Positions 32,625-45,300 of a DNA stretch of 64,000 bases are shown here, piece after piece. Location of the stretch: NCBI GenBank assembly GCA_009602725.1, contig WELB01000058.1:444088-508087 (forward strand), in the 5' to 3' direction. The stretch comes from Spirogloea muscicola (lineage: Eukaryota; Streptophyta; Zygnematophyceae; Spirogloeales; Spirogloeaceae). A model generated the notes under the pieces. The model was not told the DNA's origin. It made no database searches and worked only from the letters and a program-made list of their open reading frames with translations. Every line of letters begins with the position of its first letter. Position 1 is the first letter of the stretch. Position numbers and translations under genes: made by a program.

Positions 32625-35600
32625 ATGTTCGGCCCCAGGTTCCAGGCGTCCAAGTGGTGAGGGCTACTCGTGAGGGCCACTCGAAGCATTAAGACAGCGG
32701 CCCATGATTCCTAATGCCAAGCCAAGCCATTGCATTTCACAAGCATAGCTGCAATGGCAGCTTCGTTAGCTCGAAGGCCTCCTCATCGCGCGGCAGCCTC
32801 GCACTGCCTGGAGTTGAGGCTGCGGCGGCGTCCTCCGCCAAACTGGGGGTCTCCGGTTCAATTCTCGCCGGGCTCGCTGCTGACAGCCCCCGCCCCCTTT
32901 GGGAGAGCCACTCTCCTGTGCTCACCGCTTCCGGCTGCCGCCTCTGCGCCTGGCAGCAAGACGCTGATGAAGGTGTCGGAGTCGCGCATCAAGCTCATGC
33001 GCAACAAGCTCGACGTGCAGCTGCGCCAGATGCGGCGCGACATCGCCACCCTCCTACGCGGGGGCCAGGAGGCCAGCGCGCAGATCCGGGTGAGGGCACC
33101 GGCGCTGCGCCGCATTGCAGGGTCCTCCTTCTCTCAGCTTGCCCAGCGTGGTCGCAGTTTATCGTTTACCGCTTGCAACGTTACCCAACTCGTTCACAGT
33201 GCTTGACTAGTGCAGGCTGAGCTGCTCCTATCTTGTGTCTCTGCCGTACAAGTGGGCCTCCTCGAATTTCACTTGCTCCACTTTTATCCGAGAGGCTAAT
33301 CTCCTCTCGCTTCAGGTTGTTGATCTGCTTACTGACAGAGTGTGCATTTGCCCCATGGGCCCCCTTTGGCAAACAGGTGGAGCACATCATGCGCGACCAA
33401 AACATTATGGCTGCGTATGAAGTGCTGGAGCTCTTCTGCGAGCTCATTGTTGTCCGCCTGCCTATGATCGAGTCTAAGAAGTAAGCGGTGCACCTACTGC
33501 CTGTCGTCATGATGCTGATTCAAGCCAGGCGCGGAGGGCCGTTCTGAACCTTCCTTTCGTGCTGGTGGTGGTGCGGCAGAGAGTGCCCGCCAGACCTCTT
33601 GGAAGCCATCTCGAGCATCATCTACGCGGCACCCCGTGTGTCGGACATTCCTGAGCTCCTCGATGCGCGGGGCCTGTTCCAGGCCAAGTACGGCAAGGAG
33701 TTTGTTGCCTCCGCCTCTGAGCTTCGCCCGGGCTCCGGCGTCAGCAGGCTGGTAGGCTGCAGCTGAGTCGGAGAACTATTATCAGACAGTACCTCCTACG
33801 ACACTTAGTAATTTACTAGAGGATCGTGGACATCATTGCAGACATGCTTAGGAGGTCTTCGGCCTAGTTGCTACTTGACTTGGCGCTCCTTATAGTATCT
33901 TATGGAAGTTTGCTAGGCTCATTATTCTGCCTCGCAACACGTCTGCAAAACCATCAGTGTGCATATGTCTTGCAGATAATTGAGAAGCTCTCTGTGAGGG
34001 CGCCGCCAGGCGAGTTGAAGTTGCAGTTGCTGGAGCAGATTGCGAAGGAGAACAATGTCGAGTGGGACTCCACTCGCACTGCCGAGCAGCTGCTTGAGAT
34101 GCCAGAGGACCTCCTGGTGATTATTCCCGCCTGGGTTAACTTCTTCCCAAGTCACTGCAGTACGAATCTGCAGAAGAATTTAAAGTTGAAAAGAAGAGTG
34201 ATAGTGAGAGGGAGGACATCAATAGAGGCACAGGTCTTGCATGATGTGCTCTGATACAATTAGGGGTGGGCTTAATTGATTTGGTCATGCCCCCTGCTTG
34301 TGTGGCAGAATGCAAGTTCAGCTGTCCTGGGGCCCAACTTTGCACAGACAGTGGCGGAGTCCCACGATGCTGAAGCTCCCGTTACTGGGCAGCAGGCTCC
34401 AGCACCGCTGCCAGCAGCACAGTACAACCCCACATATGTGAAGCCGGCTCCAGTTGCCAATGCGGCTGCTGTTGCCGTCGCTCGCCCTCTCCACAACGAC
34501 GAAGAGCCTTCTACAGAGGACCACCAGTTCATTCCCTTTGTGATCCCGGCTCCCCAAGAGGCACCGGCGACGGCGTACAGCCAGCAGCCGTACCACGCCG
34601 CACCACTCCTTCCGGCTGGCATGAAGTACAGTCCGCTTCTGGGGAAGCCGCCAACCTCCAGCATGGACGTGGATGAGAGCCTCTCAGTGGTCGACCTCGT
34701 GCCTCCGCCGCTACCACGTCAGCCGCGGACGGTACCTGGTGCAGTGAAGGATGAGCCCATGGACGAAGAATTCGAGGGTTTCTCCAGGCGCTCGCAGGGC
34801 CTGGCCCACTTTGCGGACGTTGAGGCGGCGGCAGCGGCTGCTGCAGAGTCCGCTCAGCGGGCCATAGACGCCGCTAATGCGGCCGCTGGCTTCGTGAGGT
34901 CGGGGTCTGCTGCCAACAGCCTGAGCAATAGCCTTGCCTCAGGCAGCGTATCGCCATCCCCACCAGCAACGAAGCTAGAGTGGCGGGCACGCACCTCTGG
35001 CACAGACAGTGGGCCGTCACCGAAGCCCACTAGGAACCCTCCATCGTCAGCAAGGACAAAGACATACGGGGGCGCCGAGGCAAGTCCAAAGGTGGCGCCG
35101 CAGCTGCTGAGGCCATCACGTTATGACGGCGTTAGCGACTCTGATGGCAGCGCCCCAGAGGCTTCGGAGGCAGGCAGCATTGAGAAGGGCGGTAGTGACA
35201 TCACGCGGTACAGCCCCAGGCTTGACGATGTTGAGGTGCAGTCTAGCTCTCGAAGTAGACCTTATGACGGACGTGGAAGTGGGTCCCCCATGGACCCTGT
35301 ACCCTACCGGCCTGGACGTCCAGGCCAGCAGATTGAGGATGGTGATGACGAAAGCAGGTTACTGCCGCCAGTGATCAGCACCACGCCCACGTTGACGGAG
35401 GAGCGAGGTGCAGGAGGCTCCTTCAAGTTCAGGGTGCCAACACCTGAGCCGCTTTATCGGAGCGCCGCAGCCTTTGACGACTTTGTGGACTCGCCGCCAG
35501 CCAGGCTAGAGCGAGAGCCCTCCAGTGGTAAGTGGAAGATTGACTTATGCTTGTGGTGCAACTTCTATTGTTTTCTCAGCACCATTATCATTTTACTGCT

Positions 35601-36295
35601 TGCAAGTCTGTGCAACATGTCGTGCAATTCTTGGGGCAAACGGGGCAACTGAATGCCTATTGCGTACATTCTATTGGATCCTTGCAGTTGACAGCGAGGA
35701 CATTGCGCAAGCTGTGTACAAATATAGCTCGAGCCCTAGCGGTGAATCTCGTTTTGAGAGTGGCAGATTGGGCCCCTCAGTCGACGCAGGGTTAGACACG
35801 GGCACGAATAGGCCATGGGCGACGCAGGACAGGGACGAGCCCTACAGTCTATCGGGTGCTGGCCGTGCTGCACCGTCTAGGTCCGCCCCTCCTATTAGAC
35901 AACAGGCTTCTGAAGCACCGGCAGCTCGACATGAGATCAACACACCAGGCAACGAACATCGGGACACAAAGTATACCTACAATGAAGGCATGTCACAAGC
36001 AAGCGGCAGGTCTGTCACCCATTACAGCAACCAAAGTGGTAGGGAAGATCCTCTTGGTGGCAGGGCCACTCGTGGCAGCAGCTTTGATGACCAATTCGAG
36101 TGGGCTCCTGGAACTGAGAGCTCCGGCAGCCAGGGGCAGCAGGGCGTGCAGGGCAGCCGCAAAGGAGGCCACAGTGAGGCGATTCCACCACGCTCTCCCA
36201 GCAGAACATATGACGATGGTGGTGACCCGTCCATGGAACTTGGCTTTGACGACCTTACCAGTCGATTTGAAGCCCTGAAGGCTAAGATGAGGTAG
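32625..36295 (+). CDS. IST1-like ESCRT-associated protein
   Basis: Homologue of IST1/ISTL, which binds ESCRT-III and regulates the Vps4 ATPase in endosomal membrane remodelling. The start codon at 32625 gives MFGPRFQASKW/C in a tiny first exon (to 32656), as in plant ISTL proteins. The IST1 domain follows in exons at about 32953-33090 (ESRIKLMRNKLDVQLRQMR), 33378-33480 (AAYEVLELFCELIVVRLP), 33581-33750 (AISSIIYAAPRVSDIPELL, KYGKEFVASASELRPGSG) and 33976-34115 (SVRAPPGELKLQLLEQIA). The long C-terminal half (34310-35525 and 35690-36295) is Pro/Ser/Gly-rich and disordered. It ends in FDDLTSRFEALKAKMR, which matches the C-terminal MIT-interacting type motif of plant ISTLs. TAG is at 36293-36295. 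An N at 32491 lies in the GC-rich 5' region. Confidence 0.93.
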
Positions 36296-36985
36296 AAGCA
36301 ATTAGGCCATCGATAGTGTGCCCCCACTTGAAGCTGCCAGGATGCTTGAAGTCGGAGGATTGGCAATGCTTGCTGGCTTTCATTTGCTTGTGACTTCCAA
36401 GCCTTGTAGCCAAGGGAGTAAAACTTCTGAGCTGCTGAGCACACCACACCCTTCGAGGCTGTGCATTTATGTAGAGGGTCGAAGGCTGCAGGCGTCCAAT
36501 TCAAGTGAACCTGGTGAAAGCACATCAAACTTTCTCAGATAGACCAATGGTGATGGTCAGAGAGTCTTGTCAATGAAGGTTGCATGCCTTTGCAGTCCAA
36601 GGACTGATGCGTAAAGCAATCAATCTGCGATGGTCCTCATAATGTTTGCTCACTTGCTTACAGCACACTTCCTTAGCCATAGCTTTTGAAAGCTCTGAGG
36701 GCAACCAAGCACCAACCCTCTTGGGCGTCCTGATCATGGCATTTCGAAGAGCAACCCGTGGAAGAAGATCGTCCGTGAATGTGTTGAAGACAAGGGGAGG
36801 CCAATCACCACGGACTGCCAATGGCTCGTGCAAAAGGACTTCTGTTGTATTTTTGTTCAAGGGGATACCTACGCAATTATTCTTGAGCTGGCCCTCCGGC
36901 TGAGCCATCACGCCCGCATTGGAGGAGCCCAACAGCTGTCTTTGACGCGTACTTCGTCCACGCCAATCAACGACCTCATCCGATC
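36296..36985. other. Spacer with an unexplained minus-strand frame
   Basis: A minus-strand frame at 36570-37031 (153 codons) contains a plausible protein-like middle (DWPPLVFNTFTDDLLPRVAL) but no recognised domain. It overlaps the start of a hairpin-repeat cluster, so it may be part of a mobile element rather than a host gene. Confidence 0.35.
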
Positions 36986-37560
36986 TTTGGGCTGGCCTTC
37001 CACAGCCAAGATCCCTTTGTGGAAGAGCCATCCCGTGGACAATAAGTCAGAAAGTGGAAGTCCTTTGGAAGAGCCTCCGTCGGCCACCCGTCTCTGTGGT
37101 GGTGCTCTGGCTCCCCAACTCAGCCTGTCCGACTTGTACGTGCTCATTTGCCCCCTCCAGCCGTGCTTTCGCTCTGCTTTCTTAGTGGCCACTTGTCCGC
37201 TGTGTGCTTTAGCACTTTGCTGGCCTCTTCGACCAATGTTCACCTTTTTCGGGCTGGCTGATAACACCCATCGCCCTCTACTGGACGAGTCTCGCTTCTC
37301 AGCCCTCCTCCTACCCGTTTTGAAATAACGCTATCAGGCCCCTCCGTACTTTGGCCCCTTCGAACCTTGTCGTCAATCATATTCGGGCTGGCTTATCACA
37401 GCCCTTGCCCACATTGCTAGATGCTAGCTGCTACGTCACTAGATGTGCTTGCCTTTGTACTTGGCCATATTGGCCTTCGATTGTTTCAAATATACGAGAT
37501 CTCCTCATTGGGAGAGCCACTTTTGTCTTCCTACCCCAGGACTTCGCTTTGTGTAGCCCC
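36986..37560 (+). repeat. Hairpin repeat cluster
   Basis: Forward copies of the hairpin core occur at about 36985-37030 (gggctggccttccacagcc), 37210-37290 (cgggctggctgataacaccc) and 37345-37415 (cgggctggcttatcacagccc). A degraded tail-like stretch (SLSDLYVL, about 37105-37145) lies between the first two, in the order expected for an element 3' end. Confidence 0.65.
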
Positions 37561-37759
37561 ATGCTTTGCACTTGCTTTGCCCTCCGCATGGACAGTGGAT
37601 TGCCTCGGCTTAGCCTCCCCTTCCACTTCGCGCGTGCTTTTCTCTGATGGCCTGGGTGGAGCCGGCGTACCGCCTCGCTGACTCCACGTGACGGCCCGAC
37701 GTGGCAGTCAGGCAAAATGACACCTCGGATTCATAACTTTTTGGGGCAGGCGGCTCTCA

Positions 37760-37826
37760 TTGGGCGCTGGCCACGTCTGCCGACCTGGCAACTTGATCAG
37801 TGTGGACGACGTGGCCGCCGCGTCCA

Positions 37827-37866
<40 letters not shown>

Positions 37867-38840
37867 GATATACGGCGAGAAGCGCGCCGACGAGCGGCAG
37901 TTGCCGCGGGCTGCGGGCGAGCGCTCCGCCCGGCAGGGCGTCGCGGCCATGGCGGAGGCGCAGCTCGGCAAGTTCGAGGGCGAGACGCAGGAGCTGCACG
38001 GGCACCCGATCACCAAGGAGGAGGCGGCGGCCATCCAGGTGTGCTCTCGGCTCGCGCCGCGCCCGCTGCGCCGCCTGCTGCGCCGCAACGCCCGGCGGCG
38101 ACGGGGCCTTAGAGCGGCGCCGCCAGCGCCGGGCTGTCGTAAGGCTGCTTACGAGTGAGTCTGTGTCCACAAGGCTGAGGAGGCGGCGGCGGGCCACGAC
38201 ACGGGCAAGGGCAGCTACGCGGCGCGCGCGCGGTCCGCGGCGTCTGTAAACGTGCGGGAGGAGCGCGTGCCGCAGAGCGCGCTCGGCGGCGTCGCGCCGT
38301 TCCATGAGGAGCCGTACACGACCGAGCTCCGTGAGCACGGGCATGTGAGCAAACCTGCTCTGGTTGTGACGATCGAAGCTGCGTCCGTAGTCTCTCGCGG
38401 GCCCTTCCAGAGACACTCGTTCAAATGTCAGCTGTGCATGCTCTGACTCGGCCCTCTTGTATTGCCATGCCTTCGATCTCCTTTTAAGACATTTTGCATG
38501 TGAATCATTGGAACAACAGCAGCACCCATCATTGCAGAAGTCGTGACTCGCTTAAGATCCGCCTTGTCAATTGCCAGCTACTTCCTGGCAAAAGCAGGAC
38601 ATCAATCTCCGTCTGGCTTGTATGATCAGGAGATTGGTGGGAAGCAGGACGAGAAGAGGGACATATTGGGCAAATTGATCACACATGAGGATGCCAGCAA
38701 GATTCACAAGATGGAGACGCGCCTGGGAAATGAGACGGGCACAGGGACCCTGGCTTCGCGCGTGGCATCAGCAGCATCCGCAAACGTGAAAGAGGGGCGT
38801 GTAGCCTCTGAGGATTCCTCTGCAGGAACGGCAAATGCTG
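37760..38840 (+). CDS. Seed-maturation-protein (SMP) type LEA protein
   Basis: Encodes late-embryogenesis-abundant protein modules of the SMP family, associated in plants with desiccation tolerance. Exon 1 ends at 38038 with HPITKEEAAAIQ, exon 2 is 38174-38344 (phase 0; AARARSAASVN), and exon 3 starts near 38630 and carries the clearest module (LITHEDASKIHKMETRLGN, then LASRVASAASANV) before a GTGAGA donor at 38841. The protein thus has two or more SMP modules of the form I-T-x-E/H-E/D-A...A-S-A-A-x-N. The start is either 37760, which would include a poly-Ala run encoded by a (CCG)n tract, or more likely 37949. The last exon or exons downstream were not identified. Confidence 0.7.
37828..37866. 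repeat. (CCG)n trinucleotide tract
   Basis: About twelve CCG units in the 5' part of the SMP gene. In the frame of that gene it encodes poly-Ala; it may instead lie in the 5' UTR if translation starts at 37949. Confidence 0.9.
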
Positions 38841-39899
38841 GTGAGATGCACCTCCTATCACAAGCCTGGTTCTTGAGGACGTAGATGTATACATTGTCTG
38901 CACTCTTGCTGATACTTCCTGGGCTGTTTATGTGATTTCAAAGCTCCTAAAGAATATACTCAACATTCATACCTTATTTTAGTGAGGTGCACAAACATGA
39001 GGCAGCAGGCTTTGTTGACATCCTTCACTTCTCTGCTGCTGCAACTTGCAGCTGCCATGATCAAGTCCTTGGATAGTGGTGCATGAGGGCAACACCTTGG
39101 GAGCATTTGTACAAACAATAAACAAGCAGATACATTGCTACCCTCTGGAAATTGGCATGAACTATGCAGCCTTGCAGGTGTATCCTTGTGCATTGCGCCA
39201 CATTCAGCAGTAGCTTCGCTAGGGCTATTTATTGATTGTTATTAGTCCAATATTCGCTCTTGATCCAAGAGCGCCAACATCCATTGTTGACTTCACTTTT
39301 GTAACACCCTAAGCGACACACGTTCTAGTGGAAAGTTTCTAGTCCATCCAGGCTACGTGATGGCCACTGTCATGCTCCTGTTTGTTTTCAACATCGCCGG
39401 GCGCTGACCTGCATGCCTTCGGTAGTGCTTCCCTGCTGTGTGGACATTCACCATTGATGTCACGTTGCTTTGCCTTTACTGACAGATAAGTCTGGAAACA
39501 CTGTCTTTCTAGATTGAGAAAGCTTGTCCAAGCTGCACAGGTCCTTGAGGTTGTCTATTCTTATGACCTGTATGGAATGCATGTGATAGCACTTTGCCAA
39601 AATGAGCAGTCTCGAGTTGAATTCATGATCACATGTGGTCCATCACCAAATTCATGTACACATGTTACATTTCAAGCTGGGCCACAGTGAATCACAGTGG
39701 AAGTACCAGTAGTATTCCTACCACTCAAGATGTGTAGGCAGTCTACTCCGTCCACTGCGCATTGGCCGCTGCCTACGGATTCCCTCAGGGCGATGCTTTT
39801 CCGCCCTTTATTTATTCTAATCTGCACTTGCTGATATAAGATTATTAAGCATCCACTCGCAGAAGTCACGGAGAGTAGGTTAGTGCGTCTTCCTCCTTC
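38841..39899. other. Downstream region of the SMP gene, nothing definite
   Basis: Moderately AT-rich sequence with only short frames. It should contain the remaining exon(s) and 3' UTR of the SMP/LEA gene, but no segment gives a further SMP module or a convincing terminal exon. Confidence 0.45.
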
Positions 39900-41160
39900 T
39901 GGCCCTTTCAGACCTCTTACATTCCTGTAAGATGGCCTCTCACAGCCATTGCCTTACATGGGAGAAGCTACTTCTTTCATTCGTATCCACAGCCCTCGCC
40001 CTTCGAAATAGCCACTTCCTGTCTCATAAGCAGTTGGCCGAGACCGGGCTTGGGAGTTTGGTGCAGTGACACCAGGAGAGAGACGCAGCTCTGCTGCCGC
40101 CTGCTGCGGCAGCCCGCCGCTGCCTTGTAGGCGACAATTTCTGTAAGTTGCCCGTGGCTGTGCCCTTTGTGAGGACAGTTGCTGACTTGTGTGCCACAGA
40201 GGTAGAGTCGCTGCCTGCTAGCAATGCCTCAGGGCAAGAGTCCTGCTGCACTGTGTGCTGTGTGTGGTGCGTTGACACTAATCCTTGTCGTAAAGGCAAA
40301 GGTGAAATGAGAGCTTTTCAGTACCTTCTTCGTGAATCCTCAGCTGCATGATGTGATTGCCCTGTTTGAAGAAGTCATAGTCGTTAGTCGTTGAGACACC
40401 CACGTACAGGTGGGCGTTTGAACATGATCCTTGCTTATGTGTGGGCACCTGGCTGTCTCAGCCTTCTCCTGAAGTGCTTTTACATGATAGGAAGAAACAG
40501 TTTCGGCAGTTAAAGGCAATGGCCTATCCGAAGGAATATCTGAACGATTATTTGGCTGCTGCCCCTCCCACTGTCGGGGCACCATCCGGCCCTTTCAGCC
40601 CTTGTTCACTACTTTGGACTGGCCTCTCACAGTCAGTGTGCCTTACATTTAGAATGCGGCTGCTGATACAAAAGATCGGCTGTGAAAAGCCAGCCAGATG
40701 CATACAGGTGTTCATGACGGCAGACAGGGCGCCCTTAGTACCCCCGTGCCTTACGTAGGAGAGCTCTGTCATTGCGCGAGCCGCTGGAGTTTAGTGCCCA
40801 CCCGTGTTGGTGGTGTCGCCCGTGGGCCCGTTCTCTCCAGTCCTCCATTTCGGGCTGGCACGCCACTCTATTCCCATGAGAAAGCAAGCTAGCTCATCCA
40901 AAGGGGGGGCGATGGGGGATGACAAGGTTCACATGCCCACCACCGCTTTCCCCAACGGCCCCTTGGACCTTATTCAACTCTTTCTGGGTTGGCCGTTCAC
41001 AGCCCCCGCCCCGTTGGAAGAGAAGTGGCTCTCCCAAAGCCACTTCTCTTGTCCACTTCTCTTGTAGCTAGCTGCTAAACGCTTGTCGGCCCCTCCGACC
41101 CCTTTGTCAATTCTTTTTGGGCTGGCTTATCACAGCCCTTGCCCCCATTTGGAGTGCCAC
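39900..41160 (+). repeat. Hairpin repeat cluster
   Basis: Forward copies or partial copies of the hairpin core lie at about 39905-39995 (gatggcctctcacagccattgcc), 40575-40640, 40835-40880, 40955-41025 and 41085-41150. Divergence among them is high compared with the near-identical pair 26136-26250/41525-41640, so the cluster has accumulated over time. A frame at 40441-40600 (KKQFRQLKAMAYPKEYLNDYL) is protein-like but unassigned. Confidence 0.7.
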
Positions 41161-41199
41161 TTCTTTCTTTCTCCCAAAGGGGGGCGAAGGGCCGTGAAA

Positions 41200-41456
41200 G
41201 CCCTTCGACCCTGCTGGCCAGGCTCGCGCGGCGTGCTGTATCCCGCCGGCGCGGCGAGCCGGCTGACTTTAATGCAGCTGGCTCGTGGGCTCAGGTATAC
41301 CGGATGAGATTGTCAGTGTCCCTCCAGCGGTCCATGGCCCACGCTCTGCATCTGCGTGCTGGCCGTGCTCTTGCTGCGGCCTCTGGCTTTCGTCAGGGTG
41401 ATAGCTTCCCGGCAGCTAGTCTGTCGGATTTGAGGCTCCTCACTCGTAACTACTGA
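41200..41456 (+). mobile_element. Conserved protein tail (copy C)
   Basis: Third long copy of the recurring tail, open to TGA at 41454-41456: LLARLARRAVSRR, EPADFNAAGSWAQVYRMRL, VSLQRSMAHALHLRAGRA and SDLRLLTRNY. It is closest to copy B (31385-31632). Hairpin repeats flank it on both sides: forward at 41085-41150, reverse at 41525-41640. Confidence 0.7.
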
Positions 41457-41524
41457 GTGATCCATCCTCCCCCTGTTTTCCCATCGCATCCTCAGGCCCC
41501 TTTGTAGCTGCTCAACGCTCTTAG

Positions 41525-41640
41525 GCTGTGAAATGATGAAGGCTCGCCCATAGAGAAAGAGGGGCTGGCAAAGCCAGCCCAAAAAAAGAATGGACAATGT
41601 CCAAAGCCGAAGAATGAGATGCCGAGGAAGGACTCCTCTA
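41525..41640 (-). repeat. Reverse-orientation hairpin repeat, recent copy
   Basis: Reverse complement of the segment at 26136-26250 with very few differences, including the ggacattgtcc palindrome and the gggctggctttgccagcccc hairpin. It lies directly downstream of tail copy C but in the opposite orientation, so it was inserted independently. Confidence 0.85.
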
Positions 41641-42361
41641 CTCTACCAATCACGACAACATACTAGGGAAGCTCAGTACCCGCGAGTGAGCAAAGCCCCC
41701 GCCCCGTCGGAAGAGCTCACTTCATCTTCCTCAACGGCTAGGAGACGGCAGCCGAGCCGGCGGCAAAGACCGCCCGCGACGAAGGGGCCCGCCCCCGTCC
41801 CATCCAAGAGAGCCGCTCCGATTGGGGCGCCGCCCCGTGGGGCCCGCCGGCGACGTTACCACGGCCGCCGGCGGCGCGGAGTGCTCGCCCGCCCGTCCCC
41901 CAGAATCACCCGAATTGAACGATTCACCTTGGCTGGGCTGATTACTGTACAGCCGTCTTTCAGCAGCCGCGACTTTTCCACATTCCGTTTCCCTTTCTGA
42001 TCCACCGCCTCCCCCCGCTGATCCAGCTCCCCGCGGCGCCGCCAACTCCGCCGCCGCCGCCGCCGCCGCTGCTGCCGCCGCTNCAGGCCCGCGCGCGCTC
42101 TCTCTCCCCGGCGCCGAGGCCGGCCCTGCGGTCGCCGCGGCGCCCGGAGCGCCTACGGACCAGCGGCCCTCGCGGCCCTTGCTGCGGACCAGGCCGTGCT
42201 GAGCTGCGACGCGAGGCCTGGGGCTCGCCCGCTCTCCACCTGCGTCGTCGTGGTGGCCGTCGACGTCTGCGGCGGGCTCGGCGTGTAGCGCTCTTGGAGA
42301 CGTGATCTAGCTGCACGAGTTGTGGAGCAGCGGCCGTGCAGCTGGCCGACTGCTGGCAGTG
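41641..42361. other. GC-rich promoter/5' region of the membrane-protein gene
   Basis: Strongly GC-rich, with a (CCG)n tract at about 42046-42070 and an N at 42083. Several frames are open at once on both strands and encode only Arg/Ala/Pro-rich sequence, so none is taken as coding. It includes a ggaagagctcac fragment near 41710 that resembles the end of a hairpin repeat. Confidence 0.5.
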
Positions 42362-45300
42362 ATGCGTCGGCAGGCGCCCGCGGTCTCGCTCGTCATGGCG
42401 CGGCCGCGCAATGCAGCTCCTTCGGCTGCCTTGAGCCTCATCCTGGCCGCGGCTGTTCTGCTACCTTGCGCCCTTACTGGCGTCTCGGCACTGAGACAGC
42501 CCCTTGATGCCGGCCTACACTCTCAGCAGCAACTTCAAGGTATGTACACTAGCGATACATTTCAGCTGCGCATGCACACGATAATCTATTTCGGGCGGTG
42601 TCAGTAGCGCCGTAAGGCCGATCCTGGACGAGGTTCCACTTTTCCAACTTCGAATGCCAGCAGCGTAGATGCTGTGCGGCATTGCTGGCAGCTGCAGGCT
42701 CCTGTGGTCAGCTGGACGCGGTAGTCACAATCAAGTCATAGAGACATTGTGCACTTAAGGGAGATCTGCAAGCATGCCAATGCACCCTGTGAAGTCAGAA
42801 CAACAGCAGTGACCTGCCACCCTCTTGTGGCAATATGGGGCCCACCACGAAGTGGCTTCAGTGGACTTCCTGCAAGTATACCTCAAGGCTCGTCTATACA
42901 GGGGAGGCTGTTTGAGCATGCAGCCGAGTACAGAGCCACATTGCCAATGCAAAGTCTTCTTATTGTGCAGTTGACGTCCATGCCAGGCGCCACTTGCTAC
43001 AGACACCCGCGCTGCCTGCGGCCGCCCCTCCTCCTCTTGTTGTCCTCGCTGCACACCGAACAAGGAGGACAGATCCTCTTGGGAGCTTCAAGACATACAC
43101 TGGAGGGTGGGATGTGACCAACAAGCACTACTGGGGTGTAAGTCCTCACGGACCTGCAGTTAGCTAGATGGTAGATTGTGCCTGTGATTTCGGCTACAGC
43201 TGTGTCTGAGCAACGGCTTCAAGTATCTCCAGATTCTGGTCTGCACAAAATTCCCTGGTGTCACCAAGCCTCCATAGCGTAGACTTCAACGCCTCACCTG
43301 CTGCGTCAGGAAATTCCTTCCTAAATCGTGCCTGGCACCAAAGTCAGGAGTCACTGCCATACCTTGCTGATGTAGATGTCTGCATGTGTGCTTGCAGTCT
43401 GTGGCCTGGACCGGACTTCCTGGATACTGTGTGGCAATCGGTTGGGTGCTACTCGGCGTTCTCTTTGTGTGCATACCTCTTTTCATGTGCTGTTTCTGTA
43501 GGGGAAGAGAGCCATCCCTGAAGACCTACAATGAGAGCCAAGTCTGCGTCCCCAAATGGCTTGCTGTATTTGGTATCCTCATCGCAGCGTAAGCATGTCC
43601 CTTGTTGACCTACCTCCAGCTGCGTTGGGGTGCAAAATATTCAAAGGGGCATAACGTGATGCATTTAAGGACCAATGCATCCTACAATAAGGAAAATATT
43701 TGCTAGCACTGAGCTGCCATGTTAAGGCCAATTTGTCCAGTAGGATTTCCACACTCTGCTGACAGTGTGCAGATTCCATAGCTACTGCGTCATGATGCTT
43801 CAGCTTCTCTCTTGCCAGATCTATCTGAATGAATATCTTTGGAGCTGAAAGGATAGTCATAAAGCCTTTCCTTCAACATGGAACTGCAGGGGTGGTCTTG
43901 GTTACATGGCATACGGAGATGTCAGGTTCCATGATGCATTGAATAAGTCTGCGGACGTGATCATCAAGGAGGCCGACTTTGCACTCGATGTTGTACAGAA
44001 TGCCACCTTCCTGCTGTGGCAGGCTGGCAATGCTGATGTTGCTGGGAGTGTCCTCTCATGTAAGTGTGCATCTTCTGCATCTTAGGTCTATCAAGCACAC
44101 CTTCACATTCTTGATGCGCAAGTGTTGATGCGCCAGTGTCAGTACTCTGGCTTTTATTTTATTGGCAACTGAGTGGTTTGTATGTTTTGTACTGTGAATA
44201 AGATACTCATGACTCGCAGTGGTCCTGTCAGTGTATTGCTGGTTTTCCAGATTTTGTATAAGTGCATTCATTAATAATATGAAATGGGTCCAACTTTGTG
44301 TCTGTCAGCTGCAGAGGCAGACAAGATTGCTACTGCGTCAGCAGAAGTGAACCAGGCTGCAGTCGACGTGCAGCGTCAAGTGCAACATCGCAAACATCAG
44401 ATTGATGACCTTCTTGATGCAATGTATGTTTGGTGCATTGTATCAAGTCCAGGGCAGGGCAGGGAAGCATGTGGCACTGTCATCCATTGTGCACAAGATT
44501 ACAAGGACCAACATTTGCAGACTTGTTGCTTGAATTTATTGCAAACATCAACAGATATAGAGTTTCTATCTTTGTCATTATATTTCCAGTTTCTTTAAGA
44601 ATGCAGGTGGACAGCAGATTTCAAGCTGAATTGGCATGTCGCCTTGTCAGATGGTGGACCTTGTTGGCTGTTGGTGTACTTCTTCTCATTACACTCTTAC
44701 TGTGTTTAGGTTAGCAGCAGAAGTCCTTTTTCCTACTCTACTTTGGAATGTTGATGCTGCTTATGGCTTGTGCAAAAGGATGTAGTTGGTACTCCCAATC
44801 CACAGCAGTCATGGATAACTGCCACAGACTGTGTCCCATCTGACAGCAGCCCAATGATTCTTGTCACAGTATTTGTTTTTCGTCGTCATACGCGATCTGG
44901 TTGCGTGTAAGCTCCAATGTACCACAACTGTGTAGTTGGCTTGCAGCTGCAAGATCTTGGCACCTCTTTGATGTCCATGCATGCTGGCAAAAGATGGCCT
45001 GCTTCACTGACGAGTCTCAACTTTCACTGGTCTTTTCTGACATCCAACCCTCAACGGTCCTCTTTGCTCTTTCTGCAGCGCTCTTGTGGTTGTGTACCTC
45101 ATTATCATCCTCACAATTTTGTTGACGGGGATCTTTTTGATGGCCCAGAAGTGAGTTGCTCCTAGATGTCACTGGGCTGCTCAACGGTAGTGCTTCTCGT
45201 CAGCTGCTTTGGTGGGGGGTGCCTAAGCTTACTCTAGAATGTAGCCTTGTTTAGTCTGCTCTAGACTCTGCCTGGACAATGTATTGGCTTGAATTGGCCT

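Noticed and set aside
24311-41640. CRISPR-like array from regularly recurring hairpin repeats
   Set aside because: Spacing and orientation are irregular, copies are diverged, the genome is clearly eukaryotic, and the repeats follow coding tails as element 3' ends.
41590-42316. Arg/Pro-rich frames on both strands upstream of the membrane-protein gene
   Set aside because: Same GC-rich effect; the real gene start is supported by a signal peptide at 42362.
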